From the NCBI GenBank assembly GCA_027619145.1, contig JAQCGA010000253.1, forward strand, positions 1 to 6,385: DNA of 6,385 nt, read 5' to 3'. The position numbers and the translations under genes are program-made. Below the pieces are notes generated by a model. The model made no database searches and was not told the DNA's origin. It saw only the letters and a list, made by a program, of their open reading frames with translations. This stretch comes from a bacterium (GTDB lineage Bacteria > Latescibacterota > UBA2968 > GCA-2709665). Positions 1-4,952 of this stretch are shown here, piece after piece (positions within the stretch are counted from its first letter, which is position 1; each line of letters opens with the position of its first letter).

Positions 1-173
1 ACCAGGCGCTCGCTCATCTGGCGCTCCAAACTTACCCGAATGAGCCGATATGCAAACCAGCCACTGCCACCGATAAGGATCAGAACGAACGCCACAAACG
101 TCAGCACCAGACGCCGTCCAATCTGTCCGTTTCTCTTTAATGGCGGGGTATTGAAAGCCCCTGTTACGGCCAA
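1..173 (-). CDS. N-terminus of a membrane-anchored protein, probably a sensor histidine kinase (partial, runs off left edge)
   Basis: Reading the minus strand from a TTG codon at 173 gives 57 residues open to the window edge. They comprise a short N-terminal tail, a basic patch (K13, R14, R20, R21), one hydrophobic helix (about residues 22-42, LVLTFVAFVLILIGG then GWFAY), and a charged amphipathic stretch ending LERQMSERL. That layout is what many two-component sensor kinases show at their N-terminus, with the helix starting a periplasmic or linker segment. The catalytic part is outside the window, so the kinase call is inference; a chemoreceptor or another signal-anchored protein is possible. 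The TTG start is favoured by GAGGT at 179-183, five bases upstream. The start lies inside the 3' end of the glycosyltransferase gene (10-base overlap), implying translational coupling and co-transcription with it. No ATG is available upstream of the membrane helix. Confidence 0.6.
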   Translation of the reverse strand, partial: MAVTGAFNTPPLKRNGQIGRRLVLTFVAFVLILIGGSGWFAYRLIRVSLERQMSERL

Positions 174-910
174 TGAGTACCTCGCTTCTCAGGCAAGACC
201 TTCTTGTGAGTACGCATCAACTCCCACCACAGGCCCCCCAGGTCCCAAACCGTCCAGAACAGACGTACTGGGCGAAAAAATTGCGACCGACCGTACTGAC
301 GCGCATAGTGTTGAACGGGAACCTCAGCGAACCGGCAGCCCGTAAGGTCCAATTTCTTAACCAGTTCCACACAAATGGCCCCACTGGACCGGCACAGACG
401 AATGCGGTCCAATGCGGACTTGCGGATCAGGCGAAAATCGCAGTCCACATCCCGCAGGGGCAGGCGGTACAATCGCCGCACAACCAGGCGGTACAACCGG
501 CCAATCCACACCCGGTACAGAGGATCGCTACGGCCTACCTTGTCCCCATTCACCACATCTACCCCCTCTTCCAGCCGTTCCATCAACCCCTGCAACTCTT
601 CCACATGGTACTGCCCGTCTCCATCTGTATAAAAAACCAATTCCCCGGAGGCGGCCCGAAATCCGGATCGGAGCGCAGCACCGTATCCTTGATTTTTTTC
701 GTGCAAAACCGTTCTCAACCGAGGAAATGCACCGCAAAGTCCCGCCAGAACCCTCTGGCTACCGTCCGTGCTCCCATCGTCCACGACCACCACTTCGCAC
801 GAAACGCCAAGCTTATTCCCCGTGCAAAATGCCAGAGAAACAAGCCTCCCAATGGTTGCGCGGTCATTGTAACACGGAAAAAAAATGCTCAGAACCGGCC
901 CTTTACTCAT
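164..910 (-). CDS. Family 2 glycosyltransferase (DPM1-like, soluble or peripheral)
   Basis: This 248-residue protein has a GT-A fold signature. It carries the nucleotide-binding segment VVVDDGSTDG (41-50), the NQGYGAALRSG segment (73-83), the metal-binding TDGDGQY motif (95-101), and DVDCDFRLIRK (154-164) in the acceptor-side region. Such enzymes transfer a sugar from a nucleotide sugar, often to polyprenyl phosphate or a cell-surface glycan, at the cytoplasmic face of the inner membrane. No C-terminal transmembrane helices are visible, unlike the longer GtrB/ArnC-type members, although the tryptophan-rich segment around 219-229 could touch the membrane. I chose the ATG at 910 over the in-frame TTG at 952. 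GGAGGG lies directly upstream of the ATG, and the predicted transcription start falls between the two. The gene follows a terminator and seems to have its own promoter. It overlaps the downstream membrane-protein gene by 10 bases. The donor and acceptor cannot be read from sequence. Confidence 0.93.
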   Translation of the reverse strand: MSKGPVLSIFFPCYNDRATIGRLVSLAFCTGNKLGVSCEVVVVDDGSTDGSQRVLAGLCGAFPRLRTVLHEKNQGYGAALRSGFRAASGELVFYTDGDGQYHVEELQGLMERLEEGVDVVNGDKVGRSDPLYRVWIGRLYRLVVRRLYRLPLRDVDCDFRLIRKSALDRIRLCRSSGAICVELVKKLDLTGCRFAEVPVQHYARQYGRSQFFRPVRLFWTVWDLGGLWWELMRTHKKVLPEKRGTHWP

Positions 911-913
911 GCA

Positions 914-919
914 CCCTCC
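914..919 (-). promoter_or_regulatory. Shine-Dalgarno site deciding the glycosyltransferase start
   Basis: The minus strand reads GGAGGG, then TGC, then ATG (910). The spacing is short but workable. It selects the ATG at 910 over the in-frame TTG at 952, which would add 14 residues that are not part of the GT-A fold. Confidence 0.65.
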
Positions 920-952
920 AGCCGCGGCCAGACGCCCCCGCTTTTTCGACAA

Positions 953-983
953 AGAATAGGCCTTCCAGCACCTGAAAGGTCAA
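953..983 (-). promoter_or_regulatory. Predicted promoter of the glycosyltransferase gene
   Basis: The minus strand reads TTGACC (978-983, five of six matches to the sigma70 -35 box), a 19-base spacer, then TATTCT (953-958, four of six to the -10 box). Transcription would start near 946, leaving a leader of about 36 bases before the ATG. The spacer is longer than the ideal 17, so this is moderate evidence. Its position directly after an intrinsic terminator supports it. A 7-bp inverted repeat brackets it (AATAGGC at 955-961 and GCCTATT at 984-990), abutting the -35 and overlapping the -10, as an operator would. Confidence 0.45.
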
Positions 984-992
984 GCCTATTTG

Positions 993-1021
993 TAAAAACG
1001 GGGCGCAGTACACTGCACCCC
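993..1021 (-). terminator. Rho-independent terminator after the lipoprotein-like gene
   Basis: On the minus strand a nine-pair stem, GGGGTGCAG with CTGCGCCCC (one T-G wobble), closes a TGTA loop at 1000-1021 and is followed by GTTTTTA. It lies 48 bases past the stop codon of the 1070-1660 gene. It separates that transcript from the glycosyltransferase transcript. Confidence 0.85.
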
Positions 1022-1069
1022 GAGTGAAACGGTGGAAAGCAAAACTGCGAGCCGGAACCTGTCAGAACC

Positions 1070-1660
1070 TCAATTCAGAAACCGAAATGACGCCACCACA
1101 CGATCGTAAGCCCCAACATTAATATAAAACCCACCCGCATTCGAAGACGTGGGTGGTGCCCCCAATACGTTGATCGAATACCCCACGCCATTCCGCACCA
1201 GATAGGTTTCGATAATCATTTCCACGCCCTGCAGATAAGCCAACTGGTAGGCCTGCTGCCCGGCCAACGTAATCGATCGCCGATCCTGGAGCTGGTCTCC
1301 GACCTGGGCCACCCTCAAATCGCCAAGACCTTGAGGCGTAATCGAAGGGTTTTTAGGATGGAAAATATCTACGTTAAATGGTGCAAAAGCCGGAAATGAG
1401 CTCGCGGGTGGCACAACCACCGCGATCGGCTCCCAGGAAGACGAATCCGGCGGAGCATAGGTGTGGGAAAGACTGCCGTCCTTCTCACGGATAATAAACC
1501 AGCCGGCGCTGTCCATGGTATCAGACACAGACACTTCGAAGTTAAATTCCTGGCTCACAAAACGTTTGGTTCCTTCTACAAGGCCGTCATTTACACCACA
1601 GGCAGACCATAAACCTGCAACCAAAACCCATCCCAACAACTGAACCCATCGGCAAACCAT
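1070..1660 (-). CDS. Exported protein of unknown function, probable lipoprotein
   Basis: This 196-residue protein opens with a hydrophobic signal segment (VQLLGWVLVAGLWSAC, 6-21). The cysteine at 21 after LWSA would be the lipidation site. The tryptophan at -3 makes this an imperfect lipobox, so ordinary signal-peptide cleavage is the alternative. The mature part is a single globular domain. It starts with an F-N-F-E-V-S-V strand (39-45), has an AGQQAYQLAYLQG segment (133-145) and the YLVRNGVGYSINVLG segment (153-167), and ends in VVASFRFLN. The closing pattern of a strand with 'vYsI' followed by 'v..SF.f' resembles PsbP/DUF1795-type secreted proteins, but I cannot confirm that family. The start is supported by AGGAGG eight bases upstream of the ATG. 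It lies 44 bases downstream of the DUF971 gene on the same strand, so the two are probably co-transcribed, and the transcript ends at the terminator at 993-1021. Confidence 0.8.
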   Translation of the reverse strand: MVCRWVQLLGWVLVAGLWSACGVNDGLVEGTKRFVSQEFNFEVSVSDTMDSAGWFIIREKDGSLSHTYAPPDSSSWEPIAVVVPPASSFPAFAPFNVDIFHPKNPSITPQGLGDLRVAQVGDQLQDRRSITLAGQQAYQLAYLQGVEMIIETYLVRNGVGYSINVLGAPPTSSNAGGFYINVGAYDRVVASFRFLN

Positions 1661-1704
1661 TCCGGCGCCCTCCTGAGTGTTTTGGCTAAAAGGACCCCGG
1701 TGTC

Positions 1705-2040
1705 CTACTCGCCGGTTTGCTCTCCAAGTTTATACAAGTAGTCATACGTATAGATACCCGTATCGTGCCCATCGGCCCACCGAATCTGAATCGCGTACCG
1801 CCCCACCGAAACCACTTCTTTAATCTCGGCGCTGGCATTTGCCTCATCTGGCGTAATCATATGCAGCCCCTGATCTCGCTCTTGTTGGCCTCGCTGGTCC
1901 GTACACAGGGCACACGGGCACCATGTCCGCAAACCTTCCAACGATATATCTGCCTTCTCTCCATCCGCCCACTCAATTTCCATTACAGCGTTCTTTCGAT
2001 GAACATGGATTTTGCGCGGTACTGGCCTCGCTGCATTCAA
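1705..2040 (-). CDS. DUF971 (GBBH-like N-terminal domain) protein
   Basis: This 111-residue protein is a single DUF971 domain. The visible family pattern is I-E-W-A-D-G (22-27), the LRTWCPCALC cysteine cluster (37-46), and IRWADGHDTGIYTYDYLYKL (86-105). C41, C43, C46 and H92 match the four zinc ligands known for the N-terminal domain of gamma-butyrobetaine hydroxylase, so zinc binding is likely. Stand-alone bacterial DUF971 proteins have no settled function. The domain also occurs fused to, or near, Mrp/HCF101-type iron-sulphur carriers, which makes an Fe-S link plausible but unproven here. No hydroxylase domain is present. The start is TTG at 2040: an in-frame stop lies at 2071-2073 and no other start codon lies between. 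The ATG at codon 20 would cut off the conserved first strand and has no ribosome site. G-rich sequence precedes the TTG. It heads the two-gene unit with the exported protein. Confidence 0.9.
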   Translation of the reverse strand: MNAARPVPRKIHVHRKNAVMEIEWADGEKADISLEGLRTWCPCALCTDQRGQQERDQGLHMITPDEANASAEIKEVVSVGRYAIQIRWADGHDTGIYTYDYLYKLGEQTGE

Positions 2041-2061
2041 CGCCCCTGCCCCCTGTTCCTG

Positions 2062-2087
2062 CCGGTTGGCTCAAACAGCGCAACCGG
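2062..2087 (-). promoter_or_regulatory. Strong hairpin in the 5' leader of the DUF971 gene
   Basis: CCGGTTGGCT (2062-2071) pairs with AGC-g-CAACCGG (2077-2087): ten base pairs, a single bulged G and a five-base loop CAAAC. It ends about 22 bases before the TTG start. No T-tract follows on either strand, so it is not an intrinsic terminator. It could be an mRNA-stability or translation-control element, or a protein-binding dyad on the DNA. The function is unknown. Confidence 0.5.
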
Positions 2088-2102
2088 GCCTGAAGTTTGA
2101 CC

Positions 2103-2130
2103 TTGACTTTTTAGTTGAGTGACATAAATT
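2103..2130 (+). promoter_or_regulatory. Predicted plus-strand promoter for a small RNA or TonB leader
   Basis: TTGACT (2103-2108, five of six to the -35 box) is followed by a 16-base spacer and TAAATT (2125-2130, four of six to the -10 box). The region is AT-rich in otherwise GC-rich DNA. Transcription would begin near 2137. The nearest plus-strand gene start is 209 bases away at 2346, with a strong terminator in between. Confidence 0.45.
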
Positions 2131-2136
2131 TACTGC

Positions 2137-2255
2137 AAATCGCCGTATTACGCAAATACGTTTACCCTCTTTGCTGAACCTTTTCTCTCTACACTTGCTT
2201 TCGGATAAACTCCTGCCGGGCCGGGCTGCAAAAGCCGTCGGCCCGGAACTTTTTT
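2137..2255 (+). ncRNA. Candidate small RNA or terminated TonB leader (~119 nt)
   Basis: The segment between a promoter-like element and an intrinsic terminator holds no usable open frame but has ordered structure. A perfect six-pair hairpin lies near the 5' end (CGTATT / AATACG at 2144-2160). A pyrimidine-rich, apparently unpaired stretch follows (about 2161-2200), containing ACCCTC and CTCTCT. The GC-rich terminator stem closes it. This is the usual architecture of a trans-acting bacterial sRNA with a C/U-rich seed. The alternative is an attenuator leader of the TonB gene, whose start codon lies 90 bases past the terminator. It is not a recognisable 6S, 4.5S, tmRNA or RNase P RNA. Ends are approximate and expression is untested. 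Confidence 0.42.
2216..2255 (+). terminator. Strong Rho-independent terminator upstream of the TonB gene
   Basis: CCGGGCCG (2216-2223) pairs perfectly with CGGCCCGG (2239-2246). An inner GGCT/AGCC stem (2224-2227 with 2233-2236) extends it, and AAC then six T residues (2250-2255) follow. The T-tract is only on the plus-strand side. No plus-strand protein gene lies upstream within the window, so it must end a noncoding transcript or act as an attenuator. Confidence 0.88.
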
Positions 2256-2282
2256 GCTTGCCGGGGGTTTATCACGTACGCC

Positions 2283-2307
2283 CGTTCGGGTCCAACCCGC
2301 AAGAACG
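2283..2307 (+). promoter_or_regulatory. Compound hairpin in the TonB gene leader
   Basis: CGTTC (2283-2287) pairs with GAACG (2303-2307), and GGGT (2288-2291) pairs with ACCC (2295-2298) around a CCA loop, leaving GCAA bulged on one side. The same GCAAG/CCC bases could instead pair with CTTGC and GGG just after the terminator (2257-2265). Alternative folds are therefore possible. Regulation is inference only. Confidence 0.3.
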
Positions 2308-2345
2308 AATCAACACCAATACTTCCACCTGGTAGTGTCTGCACA

Positions 2346-3095
2346 ATGAAGATCATCCACGCACGGTTCCCAGATTCTCTGCTTTCTATGCTGGCGCATC
2401 ACAGAATCCGCCAGGAACGCTTCCGCAAGTTGGTCCATGACCAACCCACCGGGATACGCATCCAAACCCGTACCCGCAACCCGGAAGCAGATCTGAAAAA
2501 TGCCTACTCGAAACGTTTCGCCCAGGCCTCCCTGCTTTCTACAGTTCTTATACTCGCCATATTTTTTCTCTACCCGGAGCACCATCCCACCATCATGATG
2601 GGGTCTGCACCCAACCCGGTCATCCGTTTTGAGCACATTCCCGAAACCACCCAGACGCGGCGCCCACCTCCCCCTCCTCGGCCCAGTGTGCCTATTGCCG
2701 TGGAAGGCGAGGAGGTGCCTGAAGACGTTACCATCGAAACCACGGAACTGGATTTAGATGCCATGCCCCTGGACTTAAAACTTACCGGCCCAACACTAAC
2801 CGGCCCTCCCTCCGACGAGCCTCTGGACATCTCGGAAATCGAATACAAACCGCACCCAATTCGCATCGTAGCCCCCGAATACCCCCGACTGGCACATAAA
2901 AACAAAGAAGAAGGCGAAGTAATGGTCAAAGTGCTGGTGGACAAGAATGGACGCGTAGAGTATATCAGCGGACCTGTGGTTTTTCGGGATGCGGCTCTGG
3001 GCGCGGCGCGTCAATTCCGATTCCGCCCCGGACGACACGAAGGTGAGCGGCGAAAAGTCTGGATGTATATGCCCATCTCATTTAAGCTCAACTAG
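2346..3095 (+). CDS. TonB-family energy transducer
   Basis: This 249-residue protein has a TonB layout. There is a cytoplasmic N-terminus with NPEADLKNAYSKRF (45-58), one membrane helix (about 61-76), and a proline-rich stretch (RRPPPPPRPS, 105-114). A flexible acidic linker follows, then a C-terminal TonB domain (about 172-249) with the PEYPRLA motif (177-183), VMVKVLVDKNGRVE, and a closing ARQFRFRP ... VWMYMPISFKL. Such proteins couple the proton-motive force, via ExbB/ExbD, to outer-membrane TonB-dependent receptors; no ExbB, ExbD or receptor gene is in this window. The N-terminus is unusual: related proteins normally begin just before the NPEADL-like motif, whereas here about 44 basic and histidine-containing residues precede it. 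The ATG at 2346 has only a weak ribosome site (GGTAG). An ATG at 2388 and a TTG at 2430 are in-frame alternatives without better sites. It is divergent from the DUF971 gene and convergent with the CNB gene. Confidence 0.92.
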   Translation: MKIIHARFPDSLLSMLAHHRIRQERFRKLVHDQPTGIRIQTRTRNPEADLKNAYSKRFAQASLLSTVLILAIFFLYPEHHPTIMMGSAPNPVIRFEHIPETTQTRRPPPPPRPSVPIAVEGEEVPEDVTIETTELDLDAMPLDLKLTGPTLTGPPSDEPLDISEIEYKPHPIRIVAPEYPRLAHKNKEEGEVMVKVLVDKNGRVEYISGPVVFRDAALGAARQFRFRPGRHEGERRKVWMYMPISFKLN

Positions 3096-3109
3096 GTTCT
3101 CTCTCCGGA

Positions 3110-3583
3110 TCATCGTTCTTGAGCAATCCCGTATTTTTCTTTTAGTGCTACAATCTGATCGTCTGCTCCCCTCAACCGCTTGGACAGTCCTCGGGCAATA
3201 TTGAGCACAATGGCCAGATGGGCATCTGGATACGTCCTGAAAAAATCCTGTAGCATTTCAAGTGGAAAACCCAGCAGGTGGGCATCCGGATACGCCCGCA
3301 CCGTTGCAGAGCGCTGTAGCACATCTACAAATACCATTTCTCCAAAAAAATCTCCTTGCGCATCCAGCATCGCCAGTTCCACAATATGGCCTTCGCTGGA
3401 TTTTTTTTCTACAACCACAGCGCCTGCCTTCAACATATACATCGTATCACCCGGCGTGCCTTCAGCCACAATGGGCGCTCCGTCTCGATAAACCTTCAGT
3501 TGAGCGGCACCCAACAGCGCCTCAATCTCTTCGTTCCGAAGCCCGACCAGCAAAGGAGACAAGCCCAACGCACGCAGGTCCAT
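3110..3583 (-). CDS. Stand-alone cyclic nucleotide-binding (CNB/CAP_ED) domain protein
   Basis: This 157-residue protein is one CNB domain and little else. It starts with an alpha-helical cap (LSPLLVGLRNEEIEALLGAA, 8-27). A beta-roll follows with VAEGTPGDTMYMLKAGAVVV (39-58), then the phosphate-binding cassette FGEM (80-83) ... QRSATV (90-95). E82 and R91 are the residues that in CAP- and PKA-type domains contact the ribose hydroxyl and the cyclic phosphate, so ligand binding is plausible; the ligand (cAMP, cGMP or other) cannot be read. The C-terminal helix (about 118-152) ends without a DNA-binding helix-turn-helix, so it is not a Crp/Fnr regulator and probably acts through protein contacts. 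The start is secure: AAGGAGG sits seven bases upstream of the ATG, in the 20-base gap after the TPR gene. It is the last gene of the minus-strand operon. The segment YPDAHL occurs twice (98-103 and 118-123). Confidence 0.92.
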   Translation of the reverse strand: MDLRALGLSPLLVGLRNEEIEALLGAAQLKVYRDGAPIVAEGTPGDTMYMLKAGAVVVEKKSSEGHIVELAMLDAQGDFFGEMVFVDVLQRSATVRAYPDAHLLGFPLEMLQDFFRTYPDAHLAIVLNIARGLSKRLRGADDQIVALKEKYGIAQER

Positions 3584-3603
3584 CTGTCACCCTCCTTCGT
3601 CGC

Positions 3604-4302
3604 CTACCGGATCAACCGGTGCCTCAATACAAGTTCCTGGAGTAGAATACCGTATCGGTCCCGAAGCTTTGGATCCAGAACAAACGCGCGCTGGTACGCA
3701 TTTTTGGCATTCTCAAAAAAGCCCTGGCCGGTGAGCACCCGCCCCATCAAGACATAATTGGGGGCATAATTGGGAGCTTGCTCCGTGGTGCGCGTCACCA
3801 TATCCAGTGCTTCCTGAAGCTGGTGGCGCTGCAAATAAATCCACCCCAACCCCTGGTAGGCCTGAACCTGCCGGGGGTCCTTTATGATGGCCTGCCGGTA
3901 GTACAGTTCTGCTTCCTCAAAAGCGCCCTGCTGAAAGTACAGGAACCCCAGCACCGTCTTAATCCCTGCATCCGTAGAATCCACGGTGGCAACGGCCCGG
4001 CAAACCTGAATGGCCTGTAGAGGAACGCCCAGATGCATATAAGCGCTGCCCAGCAGACGCAGGGCCTGAACATTCGAGGAATCCTGCGAGACAATGCCGC
4101 GCAATTCTTCAGCAGCAGCAACATAGTCGCCAGCTTCCATTGCGGCCACAGGCCCTTCTAACTCAACAGGCATCCTATTTTCCACGGCCAGTGAATCTGC
4201 AATGAAAAGAACTCCGATATCCAACGCGTCCTGCGCCTGACCTTTTACAGATCCCATACACACCAGGATGCAACACAGCACGACCTGCTTCAATACGCCC
4301 AT
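3604..4302 (-). CDS. Exported tetratricopeptide-repeat protein
   Basis: This 232-residue protein starts with a signal peptide (about residues 1-24, hydrophobic core VVLCCILVCMGSV, likely cleavage after GQAQ). It then carries about five consecutive TPR-like units between residues 43 and 212. Helix signatures with spacing of about 34 residues are visible, such as ALRLLGSAYMHLG, LGFLYFQQGAFEEA, YQGLGWIYLQRHQLQEA and VLMGRVLTGQGFFENA. TPR arrays bind other proteins, so it is probably a periplasmic adaptor or scaffold. No membrane anchor or enzyme domain is seen. I chose the ATG at 4302 over the GTG one codon earlier because AGGAAGG lies four bases from the ATG but only one from the GTG. This ATG shares one base with the stop codon of the preceding TPR gene (TGATG), which implies coupled translation. 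It is followed by the CNB gene after 20 bases. The partner is unknown. Confidence 0.9.
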   Translation of the reverse strand: MGVLKQVVLCCILVCMGSVKGQAQDALDIGVLFIADSLAVENRMPVELEGPVAAMEAGDYVAAAEELRGIVSQDSSNVQALRLLGSAYMHLGVPLQAIQVCRAVATVDSTDAGIKTVLGFLYFQQGAFEEAELYYRQAIIKDPRQVQAYQGLGWIYLQRHQLQEALDMVTRTTEQAPNYAPNYVLMGRVLTGQGFFENAKNAYQRAFVLDPKLRDRYGILLQELVLRHRLIR

Positions 4303-4943
4303 CACACCTTCCTCTTTCGACTCAATACGGCATACGCCGCCAAAATGACCATAAATCCACCTGCAACTACACCTACGGTACTGTTGGACAACTTTCCCAA
4401 CTCTCCTTCCAATTTTGCATGCTGCTTCACAAACAAGGCGTTTTCTGGTTCCAGTGCCAGAGCTTTTTTCAACATCACAGCAGCCTCTTTATTTTTTTTA
4501 TCCACCGAGAGCAACCGAGCATAGTTATAATACGCCATTGCCACCGAGGAATCAACTTCCATAGCCTTTTGGTATAACCTGCGAGCAAATTGAGGCTTGC
4601 CTTGCAACTCATAAACCGTGCCCAGGTTGTTAAGGGCATCCCCGTCTGTCGGCTGTACCTTGAGCACCTTGCGGTAGTAGTTCTCTGCCAGATCATACCG
4701 TTTCTGATCAAAACACAACGCGGCCAAATTATAATAGGCATCTACATGTTCAGGGGCCATCTGGATCACGTCCAGGTAGAGCTGGTAGGCTTTTTTTATA
4801 TCTGCCGGGCGCTCGATGCCCAGGTGGTAACGTTGCGCTTCTTCAAACAAACGGTTCACCTCCGCCTGCCAGACCGGCTTTACCTGGGCGCCCACACCAC
4901 CTGCACCCACCAGGACGCACATCAGCAGTATCCAGATCTTCAT
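4302..4943 (-). CDS. TPR protein with signal peptide and C-terminal membrane anchor
   Basis: This 213-residue protein has a signal peptide (MKIWILLMCVLVGAGGVGA, cleavage near residue 19-20). About four TPR units follow between residues 31 and 168, including AYYNLAALCFDQKRYDLAENYY, ALNNLGTVYELQGKPQFA and YYNYARLLSVDKKNKEAA. A C-terminal hydrophobic helix (about 189-207, VGVVAGGFMVILAAYAVL) is followed by the basic tail SRKRKV. The positive tail suggests the end stays in the cytoplasm, placing the TPRs in the periplasm on a single-pass anchor. This layout recalls BatE-like TPR proteins, but no BatA/B or MoxR genes are nearby and no SH3 domain is present, so I do not name it. The start ATG has AGGTGAG about eight bases upstream, and only nine bases separate it from the phosphatase stop codon. 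It most likely works with the second TPR protein and the phosphatase in one complex or pathway. Confidence 0.9.
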   Translation of the reverse strand: MKIWILLMCVLVGAGGVGAQVKPVWQAEVNRLFEEAQRYHLGIERPADIKKAYQLYLDVIQMAPEHVDAYYNLAALCFDQKRYDLAENYYRKVLKVQPTDGDALNNLGTVYELQGKPQFARRLYQKAMEVDSSVAMAYYNYARLLSVDKKNKEAAVMLKKALALEPENALFVKQHAKLEGELGKLSNSTVGVVAGGFMVILAAYAVLSRKRKV

Positions 4944-4952
4944 GGCAACGTC

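Larger units (their letters stand above)
2041..2345. other. Structured intergenic region between divergent genes
   Basis: This stretch of about 305 bases has no convincing protein gene on either strand. It contains, left to right, a strong hairpin in the DUF971 leader (2062-2087) and a plus-strand promoter-like pair (2103-2130). These are followed by a short perfect hairpin (2144-2160), a C/T-rich unpaired stretch (about 2161-2200) and an intrinsic terminator (2216-2255). A compound hairpin (2283-2307) lies in the leader of the TonB gene. No recognised riboswitch core (T-box, cobalamin, SAM, c-di-GMP) and no tRNA was seen. Confidence 0.7.

Noticed and set aside
910..952. Upstream TTG start for the glycosyltransferase (14 extra residues)
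   Set aside because: The ATG at 910 has GGAGGG beside it, and the predicted promoter would start transcription near 946, inside the extension.
173..1027. Long plus-strand open frame (284 codons) opposite the glycosyltransferase
   Set aside because: It is the antisense of a clearly conserved GT2 gene, has no ribosome site, and its translation is low-complexity with no recognisable domain.
2270..2310. Possible tRNA T-arm-like sequence (CGTTCGGGTCC)
   Set aside because: No matching acceptor, anticodon or D-arm could be assembled, and the T-loop consensus GGTTCGAATCC is absent.
2137..2345. Known riboswitch ahead of the TonB gene (cobalamin, for example)
   Set aside because: A regulated TonB leader made this attractive, but no conserved core was found and the leader is too short for the cobalamin class.
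2570..2944. Minus-strand open frame inside the TonB gene
   Set aside because: Its serine/glycine-rich translation is the shadow of the proline-rich and acidic TonB linker.
3096..3150. Possible terminator between the convergent TonB and CNB genes
   Set aside because: There are T-rich bases near 3134-3144, but no stable hairpin precedes them and the only gap between stop codons is 14 bases.
4302..4943. Naming the anchored TPR protein BatE
   Set aside because: The layout is similar, but there is no SH3 domain and no MoxR/BatA/BatB neighbour, so the name would be unsupported.
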